Assembly (NCBI RefSeq): GCF_041146395.1
Contig: NC_090999.1
Coordinates: forward strand, 70,375,001-70,439,000
Source: Eulemur rufifrons
Taxonomy: Eukaryota > Chordata > Mammalia > Primates > Lemuridae
Direction: 5' to 3'
Length of the DNA: 64,000 nucleotides
Part shown: one piece after another, positions 11,522 to 23,920 of the stretch
How the letters are laid out: every line of letters begins with the position of its first letter
Numbering within the stretch: position 1 is the stretch's first letter
Notes under the pieces: generated by a model
Database searches by the model: none
Told to the model about the DNA's origin: nothing
What the model saw: the letters and a program-made list of their open reading frames with translations, nothing else
Translations under genes and position numbers: made by a program

Positions 11522-11550
11522 AAAATACTATTACTAATCAGGTCTCTCTC

Positions 11551-12968
11551 CTTTTTAAAATTTATATAAATTTAAGGGATACAAGTGTAATTTTGCTACA
11601 TGGACATATTGCATATGGATGAATTCAGGGCTTTTAGTGTATCCATCACCCAAATAATGTACATTGTACTCATTAAGTAATTCCGCATCATCTGCTCCCT
11701 CCTACCACTCCTTCTGAGTCTTTGTTGTCTATCATTTCACTCTCTGTGTCAATGAGTACACATCATTTAGCTCCCATCTATAAGACAGAATGTGTGATAT
11801 TTGATTTTCTTTTTCTGAGTTGTTTCACTTAAGATAGTGGCCTCCAGTTCCATCCATATTGCTGCAGAAGGCATGAATTCATTCTTTTTTATAGCTGAGA
11901 AGTATTCCACTGTGTATATATACTACATTTTCTTTACCCATTCATCTATTGATGGCCACTTAGGTTAATTTCTTTTTTTCCACTATTGTGAATAGTGCTG
12001 CAATAAACATACTAATGCAGGTATCTTTTTGATATAATGATTTTTTTTTTCCTTTGGGTACATATCCAGTAGCATAATTGATGGATCAAATGGCAGTTCT
12101 ATTTTTAATTCTTTGAAAAATCTACATACTGTTTTCCATATATGTTATAATAATTTTCATTCCCACCAACAGTGTGTAAGCATTCCCTTTTCTCTACATT
12201 CTTGTCAATACCTGTTACATTTTTGTCTTTTTAATAGTAGCCATTTTGACTGATGTAAGATGATTCCTTATGGTGGTTTTAACTTGCATTTCTCTGATGA
12301 TTAGTGATGTTGAGCATTTTTCATAAACTATTGGCCATTTATATGTCTTCTTTGGAAAAATGTCTCTTCGTGTCCTTTGTCTACTTTTTAATAGGATTAT
12401 TTGAGTGTTTTCATTATTGAGCTGTTTGAGTTTCTTGTAAATTCTGGATATTAGTCCTTTGTTGGATACACACTAATCTTTGACAAAGTTGACAAGAATA
12501 TACACTCGAGAAAGGACACCTTTTTCAATAAATGGTGCTTTGAAAATTGGATAGTCACATGTGGAAGAATGAAACTGGACTCCTATCTCTCACAATACAC
12601 AAAAATGAACACTTAATGGGTGCAGTGCGCATTGTCTGTGGGATGGACACACTTGAAGTTCTGGCTCAGGTGGGATTAAGGCAATATAAGTAACCTAAAC
12701 ATTTGTACCCCTGTAATATGCTGAAAAAAAAAAAAACAATAAACATAAGATGGGTTAAAGATTTACCTGAAACTGTAAAAAGACCAGAAGAAAACCTAGG
12801 AAAAATTCTTCTGGATGTTGGTCTGGCAAAGAATTCATGACTAAGACCTCAAAAGCACAGGCAATAAAAACAAAGTGGGAATTAAACTAAAAAGCCTCTG
12901 CATAGCAAAAGAAGTAGACAACAGAGTGAACAGACAACCTGCAGAATGGGAGAAACTATTCAGATTTT
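11551..12968 (-). mobile_element. L1 with twin-priming 5' inversion
   Basis: 11551-12474 is the reverse complement of an L1 3' end (3'UTR 'tttaagggatacaagtgtaa' through 'ctggatattagtcctttgtt'). At 12475 the orientation flips: 'atctttgacaaagttgacaa' to 'cagaatgggagaaactattc' reads as sense ORF2. The flipped block is the segment lying just upstream in L1 of where the antisense block begins, so together they form one L1 whose 5' part was inverted during insertion. A short L1 tail (12608-12738) is nested inside. No intact frame remains. Confidence 0.8.
12608..12738 (+). mobile_element. Short lemur-type L1 3'UTR insertion
   Basis: The block from 'gggtgcagtgcgcattgtct' to an A-run interrupts the surrounding ORF2 segment. 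The same phrase, diverged, occurs in the young L1 3'UTR near 10485 ('gagtgcattgcgcaccgttt'). Flanks 'aaaatgaaca' and 'caataaaca' may be a degenerate duplication. Confidence 0.6.
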
Positions 12969-12969
12969 T

Positions 12970-13470
12970 AACTGGTAATCAGTTTATTCAAAAACAGCCC
13001 ACATAATTATAAAACAGGGTTTTCTACATATTCTAAATATTGTGAATTGGATTGCTTAAATTGTAATGCCAGAATTATTAAAATATTCCTCCTGAGTTAT
13101 AACATAACATCACCTTTTTTAATATTCACCTTTCTTATAAATTAATTAACAAAGAAGGAAAGATAACTTTTTAAAAATAAAGAGCCCCTGAATTTGAAGA
13201 CCATTTGATTTTCGTCATCTTTTCTTCCATCATACAGAAATCATTTAAATAAGCTACATCAATAATGGAAACTGCCAATCAGGTTACAGACACTTAAAAT
13301 CTACCAACCAAAGCTAAATATCCAGTTTAAGAGAATTTAAACTCTCTCATGCTATCACTGGGATATCATGAGGGCTATTTACTGAGCAATGAAAAATGAA
13401 TGTCTTGACAGCTGAGTTAAATATGATTATAAATCTGCATTTCTGAAACTGGAAAAGTCTCTCTTCATGC
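12970..13470. other. Unassigned AT-rich sequence
   Basis: No gene or repeat recognised. Confidence 0.5.
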
Positions 13471-13479
13471 CAGCACCCT

Positions 13480-14050
13480 GACTCAGAGAGTAGACATCCA
13501 CAAGATGACTACAGATAGCCCAGATATTATAGGGAAGTTCCTGCCCAGCCCCTGGGGCATTTAAGTGCTGCTCCTGAAGGGTTAGAGCTGTTCACAAGTT
13601 CCCCCAAACAACACTGTAGCTTGTTCCTTCCAGCAAGCACCACCTACTAGCAGGGAGATCAATTTGCACAGCCCTTTATAACATTTACTGACTCAATTGT
13701 ATAGGGTGTGGCTGATTCTTACCCACAAGCATCACCTACCGTCTCAGAGATTAAACTGGGCATGCCAGTATAATTCACACTGTTAAGAAGACCAGAGGGC
13801 TGGGGAAAAAGAAAAGATTTCAAAGACCTCCATCCTCCCTCATCAACAAGAGAGAGGAAATCTGCCCACATACATAGCTCACCACTGCTACACCTTACAA
13901 ACAACTAGCAACTGAGAAAAACACCACACTAAGGCTATCTATAACCACGGCATCCATCCAGAACCTAGATTGCCATCAAAGCACCCACAAGCAAAGCCAA
14001 AGGTTCTTACCCAACATATGGTACAAGCACAACCCTAAGTGGGAGGTGAG
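13480..14050 (+). mobile_element. Orphan L1 5'UTR fragment
   Basis: It matches, in order, the 5'UTR of the long L1 at 37990-38265. Shared blocks are 'caccacctactag' then 'gagat', 'ccagaggg' then 'gctgggga', 'gacctc', 'aggctatc' then 'taacca', and 'cagagcctag'/'cagaacctag' before the 'aagca'+'cc' end. No ORF1 or ORF2 follows. This is recognition within the window, not a database hit. Confidence 0.6.
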
Positions 14051-14600
14051 GGGACCTTAAAATTAAAAGATGTAAATTGAATTTAACAAAACTGAATTTT
14101 CATATTTTCTTTATGGAATCCATGTATTAGCATGAACTGTAGCAAACATCACAGTTGAGAAGGACCTGTTCAACATTGTTACAGATTAATGAGTGTTGTG
14201 ATTATCTTCCGTGTGGGTCTATTCATTCCTGATTGCTGCCTGAAATCCCTAGATTCTTAAGAACGAAAATAATGACTCGTTTCTTAGGAGCAATTAGCAA
14301 CCTCATATGAGAAAGCAAATTTGAGAAACAAACTCATTTGTGATGTATTTCTAACCCTGCTTTAATGTGGATGCCTCTCAAATATATTGTTTTCAAATTG
14401 ACAGAATTACACTAAATCTTTGAAAACAGCAGGGATATCTGTCCCATGGAAATAGATGCATACAGAAAACTGTTTACAGATAATGAAGGGAACATAATTT
14501 GTGGAAGAAAAGTTCAATGACTAAACCATAAAGTGTTCAAAACATTTTCATGCCTAATTGTTAGGCCCTCAACTTCTGTCCCATTATGACAAAAGTCATG

Positions 14601-14635
<35 letters not shown>

Positions 14636-15150
14636 GAAACTATTATGTTTTATTAAATCTATTTTCATTTATATTTCCTAAAATGGCTATTGTCCCTTAA
14701 AAATCAAAAGCAGATGTGGGAGAAAACATAAAACCTGTTAGATACAGCAAGAAGAAGATCCAAAGCAGAAACTCAGAGCCATGCTGTGCCTATTTTGGTG
14801 ATGCATTGAGAAGGAACATCATCAATTCAGAAATATTCTAACATCAAATGGCAAAGGACTCAGGTATAATTCTATATGCCCAGAGAGGAAGCTGGAAGCT
14901 GTCTTTAATTACACAAAACACACATGTGTACATACACACATAGTTCTGCTATGCAAGCCATAGTTGTGTGGAAATCCATCTGTCCTTCAAGGGGTGAGCC
15001 ATTTTCTAATTTTCACAAAGGTTCATCTAGGCCAGCAGAGTCCTTTAACTCGGTTAAGTGACCCTGAGCTTCTTCTGTTGCCAAAATTCTAGGGTTAGCA
15101 TCTATGTAATGCAAGTGTAATCGACTGTGAAGCAACAATTTGAAAAGAAC
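14051..15150. other. Unassigned sequence
   Basis: No gene recognised. It contains the TG repeat listed separately. Confidence 0.5.
14601..14633. repeat. (TG)n microsatellite
   Basis: Pure TG dinucleotide run of about 16 units, a likely polymorphic locus. Confidence 0.97.
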
Positions 15151-15154
15151 TGAA

Positions 15155-15335
15155 GTTAGTCACTAGATATGGGTTCTAGTTCCCACTTCATCACCACTGA
15201 CCATTCTGATCCTCAGCCTTCTCATTGGCCACATAGAGATATTGGCTTTTTACGTATCACAGAGGGTGGTTGTATGCCTCAAATGAGATAAAATAATGAC
15301 ATGAAAAGCTGCAAAGTACTATGGACTTTAACACA
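15155..15335 (+). mobile_element. MIR SINE fragment
   Basis: Sense-strand MIR core: 'gggttctagttcccacttca', 'cctcagccttctcattggcc', 'gcctcaaatgagataaaata', 'aaaagctgcaaagtactatg'. Each matches the MIR order (tRNA-derived head omitted, core, tail). Confidence 0.75.
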
Positions 15336-15339
15336 TAGA

Positions 15340-16025
15340 CAAAGAGGGAAAAGTAAACTTGGAAGGGTAAAGACAACTTTTCTTTACTTGGATAATATTT
15401 ATGAGTCAGCAGAATAAGATTTGTTCCCCAAAAACAAGATTAAAAGCTGGAGCAAAGCAAAAACTCCACATAGCTCTCAAATTTCAAAGCCGAAAACCAG
15501 AATATTCTGTGAATGCTCTCGAAGAATGTTTAATATTGGAAAAGATTCAGGCTAAGTTAGAAGTTGTTTCCTTCTTATGCTTATAGTGTCTTATCATATA
15601 CGTTTTGAAGTTAATGAGATCTTGAGAGAAAGAACAACAAACAGAAGACAACAAAGAAGAATTTAAAACGTGGGAGAGAAACTCCACTCCTCTCAGGGAA
15701 CATAGACTCTGTTGCAAGCTTGAGTAAAGAGATGTAAATTATTGTTCTCTCAGTTGTTCTCGATTCCAATGTGCTTCTCTTAGTGTAAGCACCTCATCAG
15801 GATGAGTATTGAGAGATTTAAAGATGCATAAGGCAGCTACTTATCTAGTGCTCAAAACAAAGCAGTGATCTAGTCGAAGCTGGGGTCAGAAAATTTTTGT
15901 TAAGACTCTGTGCTGCAATATGTGAGAGGCCTGAAGAATTGTCCATAGTAATTTTTATTATATTTGAATTGCACTTCTCCATTTTAGAATTTAAATCAAA
16001 TGTAAAATGTGATTACACTCTGTTA
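15340..16025. other. Unassigned sequence
   Basis: No gene or repeat family recognised. A 61-codon frame at 15401-15586 (+) has no domain. Confidence 0.45.
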
Positions 16026-16029
16026 TATT

Positions 16030-16675
16030 AAATAATTCTAAAAACTATTTGAAGGACTTCCTAACTAATCTCATCTAGTTCTAACCTTGGCCCCTTCCAA
16101 ATGACTCTTTGAGAGCTACCAAAGTGATACTTCTAAAACAAAAATTGGATTGTCTGTCTCTCCTGATTAAAATCTTTCCCAGTGAAGTTTTATTACCTAG
16201 AGTAAATGCCAAGTTATTTAGTTCGGCATAAAAGTTTCTCCTTAATTTGACCTCTAACTGTTTATTTTCATCTCATTCGCACCAATCTTTCCAAGTTAAC
16301 ACTTAATGCTCCAGCCAAACTGAACAGTTTATAGATTATTCTAGTCAACACACACTCTTCCACATGTCTGGAATTCCTTTATACCTTTCTTTCTGCATGC
16401 ACAACTATGATTCATCTCTCAAATCTCAGCTGAAGTATTACTGTCCTTAGGAAGTCTTCCACAAGCTCTAAACCAAATTTATTTTTTCTTTTATCTGTGC
16501 TTCCTTTGTACCTGTGTGTACTTGTAATCTTGTATGTTTAGACCTGCACTCTGTTTATTAGACTGTGAACTTCTTAAAAGTGAGCGCTCGAATATTTCTT
16601 TACTTTTCCAGTGCCTGTTACGATGCTTGCTTCATTAAAGGTGCTCCATAAATCGTTTATAAATGAATCCATAAA
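16030..16675 (+). mobile_element. L2 LINE 3' end
   Basis: Sense-strand L2 3' end in order: 'ctcctgattaaaatctttcc', 'gctccagccaaactgaacag', 'cttctttaggaagtcttcc'-like text at 16447-16462, 'tagactgtgaacttcttaaa', and a terminal 'gtgcctgttacgatgcttgc' before 'aaaggtgctccataaa'. This is an old repeat shared by mammals. Confidence 0.75.
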
Positions 16676-19600
16676 GTGCTACTCCATTAGCACCTCACTT
16701 TGTATTCTAGTGCAGCAGAATCCCTTTACCATTTTATCCTCCCCTAAGGTCAGAACTCCTATGCTAGTTCTCACTCCTGACTTGGGATTCTTTATAATTT
16801 CTCCCTAAAACCTTTTTCTGTCAGGCAGATTTACAGAATATCTCGAACTGATTCTATTATTGTCTTATTTCGTATGTTTCTTAAGCTTTGACTGTAGTAA
16901 CTAAGCTCACAGTCTTAATAGTTCACAACAACAAAATTTATTTCTTTCTCATGTTACATGGGGCTGCATATTGGCTGCGGGACTGAAGCGGAAAGGAAAG
17001 AGGTCTGCTTCGTGTGCCTTCTAATTGCAGGAGTTAGGCAGAAAGGCAGCCCTTACCTGGCACGTATTATTCACTTGTGAACAAGGGCAAGAAAAAGAGA
17101 CGAGAGGGCAATTACACAATCACATTCAAAGTTTCTTCACTCACGGTGCATTGGAGAAGTAAGTCACCTGTTCTGGGCTGACAACAGAGGAGGAAAATAT
17201 CCTTTACTTACAAGGAGGCATGGTAAAGATGAATAATATTCTTATATGGAAGGAAACAGAGGCTTGGTCTTAATAATACAATCTACTACAGAACATTTAA
17301 AACTTGCCATATCCTTCCACTGCAATTTGATCAGATCATAAGACACAAACTGACAATCCAACCGAGTCTGTCAATTCCCTGGTCCTACAACCTCTAACTC
17401 TGGCCTCTCCAACATATGGACTGAATATGGCCCCCGTAGGGCACTATAGCTAAGGCACATTCTTCTGTTTGATGATGGCAGAAATGGCATCAAACCTAAA
17501 GGAGAATAAAACACTTGAAAACTCAAGTTTATAAATCCTCAAAAAGGAGAGTTTTTAAATTTTTTTTCAAGTATTTGACCTCTATAGTGGTCAACAAAGA
17601 CAATAATTACCATCGAGTTATCTATTTTTAATAGTATATGTTATGCAGAAGCATTATTTCACAAAACTATGTTTTCCTATAATTGGAACAAATGAAATGG
17701 TCTCAATTACATTTTGTGTGCACTGAGAGTTTTGATTGTCTCCCTGTCTTTACAAAAGGGAGAGGGGAACTGCCAAGATAAGATGTTTCTGAAACTTACC
17801 TTCTCAGTTAAGGAAAATCATGCCATCATTCCTGCATCTTTTTATCTAGCTGTAGGAGCCTTTGCTTCTATCTAAATTTTATCCACATTGACTCTAATTC
17901 AAAATTACTATGAAACAAACAAACTTTTTAGAATAGAAAACTACCTCCACTCACTAAATCACAAATGTTAATCAGATGTCTAGAACGGACCAACACCTTG
18001 GAAAAACATTGGCCATCTAGGCCTGAATGACACAGGTCATCACATCCACTGGTAAATTCTGGGAGGGTATAAAATGTGCAATTTTGATTATATATATCAA
18101 CTTGATGGTGTAAAAACATGAAATTGTCTGTCTTTCCTGTATAAAGTAGCAAACTGCAAGTGCTTCTTTGCCACTAGATAGATGATTCCCTTGATGATAT
18201 CGCAGGCCAATTCCATTAATCTAAGATATGAAAACAATGGTATATCAATTATTAAGATACATTCTTATTCATTTTAAAAATCTATAACATATCTGATAAA
18301 AAATCAGCATACAGCCCATGTGGGCTGGACTTGTTGCCCTACTGGCTTGGTGTAAGGGTGTGTTGTGTTCACTCTCCCTTCTCCCCATCCATCTTAATTT
18401 ACCTTAGACTCAAGTACTAGGGTGAGGAGGAGGGAAGGAAAAACCAATATCTATTTATGTGAGTGCCCATGCAAAGTTTGCTTTCATCATTATGTTGATA
18501 TCATCATTGAGCTAGACTCAGTGGTGAGCACTTAATTGTGAGCAACTGCCCTAAGCAAGTATTAATGTCTTCCAGATGAACCGTAAATTCCCACCTCTGC
18601 CCTCCCACACCCCTCAGTCTCACAGAGTATCCCTCTGGTGTGTGCACCTTTTGGTTCTGGTGCTATGATGAGCCCCAGAAATCCCACTGCTACTCATTTG
18701 ACGTCTACATGGTGAAATTCATCTTCCCTAGCCCTTGAGACTAGAAGTTTGAGCGGTGTTCGTATGTCCTCTCTGCCTGGCCTATTATCACATATACTGT
18801 ACTGGTATCTTTCCCTGGTGCTTTTTCTCTAGTTTCAGGCAAATGGACAAATCTAGTGACCAAGCACACGTGCAACAGAGGAAAAACTCCAAACTCCTCT
18901 TCTTGCATGTACACACAAATTTTGTGAACAACTGTTTTCCCACCCCATTCTTTAAATTTAAAAAGGGAAACTTTTTTCCTTTCCCAAAAGGAAAAGAAAG
19001 GGGATGGGTTTGGAATTACTTGAACACTATATACTCCATAAAGGTGATTTGCCTTACATCTCAGTCCTTCTCCTGTGTATCTCATGGGGGGAAAAATATA
19101 TTTTTTGGTTTGTTTTACAACTGAGGCAACAGCTCACTCCAAAAATCAGGCTTTCTTTAAAACAGACTCCGGAGAATTTAGTAACTGCTTCTATCAGGCA
19201 TTTCTGGTGTAATCCGCAGATAAATTTGTACTCTAAAGGTCTCATATTATATTGTAACATGATACTTACCCAAAGTAAAATATTCTATAAATAATCAATT
19301 GCAAATTTAAATATACACACTGGATCGTATACACAAACACTCTTTTGGCCATGGCCACAATGTTTAAAAGTCCTGCAGCTTTCTAGATTCTTCTTGTAAT
19401 TTGGCTTCAGAATTACATGTCTTCAGAGCAGTAGTTGCATATCTAGGGGAAGGAAATGATGCTACTGAAATAACGATTAGAAATTATTACTTCTTGGATG
19501 TTCTCACAAATTTGCTATACACAAGATCTGTTGGGGAATCCCATGAAAAGGAAAACAATTAGTAACTAGAAATATAATTTTGACAGAACATGAGCCGTCT

Positions 19601-20480
19601 CTGTTCAATAGTAGTAACATCAAGCATATGTCAGTGTTATAGACTTGTTTCAAATCAAGAAAGAGATTGATGAACAGACAGCCATTCCCCATCCACCATG
19701 ATTTACACTAACAAATTAAGTGCCTAGAGGCCATGGTTTTAGAGAAGCTCAGAATGGAGCGTAATAACAATTTACAGTCACTCTTCTAAACTTTAAATCA
19801 GTGCTTGATTACTGAAAGCTCTGTAGAAAGTGCTTTTGGATATGCAGAAAGCATTTAGGAATTTTTATAGCAAAAAAAAAAAAAATCCATGCATATTTTC
19901 AAGGCATAAAACAATATTCAGGTCACTCAAATTTGAATGAGAACATGTCCATGCATAACAGAGCTACAGTAGTACATCCTAAAAATATTTTCTATGCAAT
20001 GTTATTTTATTTTCCAATTTCCTCTGAAATTAAATGATTTTTGTTTCCGTGAAATCACAGCTTTTAACAGCAAGCCTAGAAACCACTGTCAATACGTTTA
20101 TTGGCCTATGATATTCCAAGAAAAATGAGTATGCCCGGAACATACACATTTGGAAGTGCTTTTGTTAGAACTAAATAGAATTTAGTAATAAAACAAATAA
20201 ATCTTCCAAATAAGACAGTATGTCTGGGGAGTGCTCAGGGTAATCTTCATTCCACATTCCTTTATTACCTGCATGTGGAAGTACTCAGCATTACAACCTC
20301 CAAGTGCGGACCCTCAGAACTTCACAGAGGGTCACAACAGAAGTGTCAAAGTGCTGTACATGGATTGTGTTAGCATTTCCTCAAAGTCTGACGGTATGAA
20401 TATTACATAATTTTTACATAATTCTGTGAAATACCTTGAAATCACAGACGCTTTGTTCAGTCTTGCACATATAAAAACTT
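16676..20480. other. Mostly unassigned; old repeat-like block 16900-17260
   Basis: 16925-17260 ('caaaatttatttctttctca', 'cattcaaagtttcttcactc', 'ggtgcattggagaagtaagt') resembles a widespread old mammalian interspersed repeat, but I cannot name the family. Open frames overlapping on both strands at 18741-19294 (114-122 codons) have no recognisable domain and low-complexity stretches. I see no exon. Confidence 0.4.
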
Positions 20481-20495
20481 TATTATAATATTTTC

Positions 20496-20777
20496 TTTTT
20501 TCTCTTTCTTTCTTTTTTTTTTTTTGAGAAGGAATCTCACTCTGTCACCTTGGCTAGCATGCCGTGGTGTCAACTTAGCTCACAGAAACCTCAAAGTCCT
20601 GGGCTCAAGTGATCCTCCTACCTCAGCTTCCCGTGTAGCTGGGATTACAGGTGTGTTCCACCATGCCTGGTTAATTTTGCTATTTTTAGTAAAGACGGGG
20701 TCTCGCTCTTTCTCAGGCTGGTCTCAAACTCCTGAGCTCAAGCAATACTCCTGCATTGGACTCTCAGAGTGCTAGGA
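20496..20777 (-). mobile_element. Alu, short-linker (AluJ-like), antisense, 5'-truncated
   Basis: Antisense Alu beginning at a T-run. The linker is the short form 'tttgctatttttagtaaaga', without the lemur extension. The element lacks the first ~25 bases of its 5' end. A 15-base duplication 'tattataatattttc' flanks it (20481-20495 and 20778-20792). It represents an older Alu wave than the long-linker copies. Confidence 0.93.
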
Positions 20778-20819
20778 TATTATAATATTTTCAATCATGG
20801 TTCTAATATAGTTCTTTTA

Positions 20820-23140
20820 AAAAATAAACTTTATTGAGGAATAAATTACTTCCTATTCGATTTCCCCCTTAGTTCTGTCAGTTTTTGATTTATAGTTCTT
20901 GAAGTTCTGTTATTTGTGACTTTAGAATTGTTATGTCTTCCTAACAAATGTCCCTTTTATTATTATGAAATATGATACTTTATCACATGTCTTAAAATCT
21001 ACTTTATCTGGTAGTAATGTAGCCATTCCAGCTTACTCAAATGTGTGGCTTACGTGGTATTTGCCTTACTACTTTTACTTTCAATCTATTTGTGTCTTTA
21101 TAATTGAAGATCATCTCTTGTGGACAACATATATTTGAGTCTCATTTTATATTCAGCCTGACAATCTCTGCTTTTTAATATATATACTGATGTGATTGGG
21201 TTTATGTCTACCATCGTATTTACACATTCTCCATCCACTTGTATCTTCTCTTTGTCTCTTCCTTCATTTCTTGTTTGGAATAATAGAATATTCTTTAATA
21301 TTACATTTATTTTCTTATCAAAGTTTATTTAAAGTTTTCATTTCATCAATTCACACTTCCTACTTTTCAATTCTCATTTCACACTTCTCAACTCAAGATG
21401 TAATACCCTTAAGGGAGTATAATTCCAGTTTCCTGCACTTGTTCTTTATACTGTGTTACTTTGCTTGTATTTCTATATATGTTACAAACACCAACTTAAA
21501 ATGTTATTATTCTGGCTTTAATTAAACCTTTAACTTTTAAATAAATTATGAGAAAGGGGAAAAAAACAGAATATTTGTATTTTTACATGTATTGGCCAAT
21601 TTTTATTATTGCCTATAAATCTGAATTCCTATACAGTATCATTTCCTTTTAGTACAAAGAATAACCTTTAATATTTAATATACCACATTCTCTTAGCTTT
21701 CATTTATCTGAAATATTTTAATTCTATTCTCTTTTTTTAAGGATTTTTTGGGGACTGGTTGAGAGTTACTATTGTTTTCCTTTCAATACTTTAAAAATGG
21801 TACTATTGCCTTTGAGTTATCATTATTTCTGATAAAAAGTTAGTCATCATCAGTATAATTATTCCTCTCTATGTAATATGGCTTTTGTTCTTTTTGTTTT
21901 TAAGATTTTCTTTTTTATCACTAGTTATCAGCAGTTTGTGATATATCTGGCTACAGCTTTCTTTGTATTTATCTTGCTTGGGGATTAATAAGATTCTTAC
22001 ATCTATAAATGTTTTTTGCTAAATAATAGAAATAATACTTCATATATTTTCTGCCTCATTCTTCTTCTGAAATTCCAATTACACACGTTTGTTGTGAACT
22101 CAGTATTTTCTTGTCTTTTCTTGTGTGTGTTTTGGCTTTTTTTTGAGTAGAGGAGCCATGCAGTATTTTCAACAGTCCTAATGTATGTATATGTTCATTT
22201 TAATTCAATCTATTTCCTCTCATTGTTCACATTAGAAAACCTCTCTAGATTTGTCTTCAAATGCTAATTCTCCCTTATTCTATCTCCAATCTCCTGTTAA
22301 ATTAATCCAGTGGATTTTTTTATTTCAGTTATTGTATTTTCCAGCTTTTGATTTTCCATTTAGTCTTTTTGTTATAATTTTCATTGCTGCCCTCAGATTA
22401 TATCTATTCACTTAATGACCTTTTTTTCTTCTAATCATTGAACATATTAATAACATTGTTTTAAAGTTTTTGTTTGCTAATTTCAAACTCTGGGCTATCT
22501 CAGAATCTGCTTTTGACCACTTTTCTTCTTTTCACATTTTCATCACATTTTCTAGTTTCTTTGAATATCTGTTCATTGTTATTATATAATGAACATCGTG
22601 ACTCTGGACAGCTTTACCTTCCTCTGAAGATACTTCATTTTGTTTAAATAGGCAGTACGGCTGCTGGTGGAGTTTGTGTAGGCTTGTGTAGTCTTGGTTT
22701 ATGCTCTGTCAGAATGAAAGGTATCTCTCAAGCCCCTCTATATCATGGGATTCAACCTCCAAGTTCTGACTCCATGAGACTCTTATCACAGCTTGGGTTT
22801 ATGCTTTCTAAAGGAGAGTCTAGAATCGGCAATGCCATAGGAAGCGGTCCTAACTCCTAAGTCACTTCTTTTCTTGTTTCTCAGCTGAATACCCAGGGAG
22901 ATACATGATCTCTCCACTCTGACTGCACCAGAATGAGAGTGTCCAGAGCACTGCACAACCCCAGGACATTCTTGTCCATTCTCAACTCTGTAGCAGCTGC
23001 TCTCTGATAAGCCCTGTGCAGTCTTGCCTTGCACTTACGCTGCCCAGCCTACAAGCGTGGACTTGCCAAGGGCTCCTAAAGGTGCCCTGCTCCCAGAGAG
23101 TCCTTCAGCTCACCTGGACTACCATAGTGAGGAATCTGAA
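20820..23140 (-). mobile_element. L1M/HAL1-type 5' half, antisense
   Basis: Reverse complement of an old L1. The endonuclease-side part comes first ('gtggacaacatatatttgag', 'cctgacaatctctgcttttt'). ORF1-type sequence follows ('ttcctttcaatactttaaaa', 'cctctctatgtaatatggct', 'gaaattccaattacacacgt', 'gaacatattaataacattgt'). From about 22620 it runs into GC-richer 5'UTR sequence. Frames are destroyed. This is an unusual copy in that it retains the 5' half, not the 3' end. Confidence 0.7.
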
Positions 23141-23309
23141 TTGTGAAATTTTGGTTTGCACGAAGATTAATAAAAACTATTAATAATATCAAAAGATACA
23201 TCACACTTTCTAAAAGACAGGCCTCATACCAATGTACGACATTATGATGTGCTAAGACATATTAATAAGTTATCTCTTTCATATGTTCTGATCCATTAAA
23301 ATTAATTGG

Positions 23310-23920
23310 AATGCCTGTATTTTAAAATATTATATACATATAATGTAATATTTTCCATGTTAACTATTTTAAATGTGCAATTCAGTGTCACTAATTATAT
23401 TCACAATGTGTGTAATCATCACCACAATCTATTTCCAAAACTTTTCATTACACCAAACAGAAACTCTCTATCCATTAAGCAATGACTTCACATTGCCCTA
23501 TTCCCAGACCATGGTCACCTCTAATGTACATACTTTCTCTCTCTATGAATTTGCATTTTCTGGGTATTTCATATAACTGAAATCATACAATCTTCATCCT
23601 TTTGTGTTTGGCTTATTTCATGTAGCACAATGTTTTTAAGGTTTATCCATGTTGTAGCTTGTGTCAGCAATTTATTATTTTTTTTGGCTGAATAGTATTT
23701 AATCATATTATATACTACATTGTATTTATCCATTTATTTGTGTTGTTTTGATCTTTTGGCTATTATGAATAACGCTGCAATGAACATTGGGATACGTATA
23801 TCTGCATGAATCCTTGTTTTCATCTCATTCTGAGTATACATACACCTAGGAGTAAATTTTCTGGGTCATGTAATAATTCTGTGTCAAACTTTTTGAGATG
23901 GAGTGCATATTTTATATAAA
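23310..23920 (-). mobile_element. L1M 3' end, antisense
   Basis: Old L1 3' end in reverse: 'aaatgtgcaattcagtgtca', 'gtaatcatcaccacaatcta', 'gaatttgcattttctgggta', 'tggctattatgaataacgct'. Heavily diverged. Confidence 0.8.

Noticed and set aside
18741..19294. Overlapping frames of 96-122 codons on both strands
   Set aside because: No domain, Lys/Phe-rich low-complexity stretches, no splice or promoter context; frames open on both strands suggest stop-poor composition, not coding.
22786..23034. GC-richer stretch considered as a promoter or CpG island
   Set aside because: CpG is still sparse and the stretch continues an antisense L1M into its 5'UTR.
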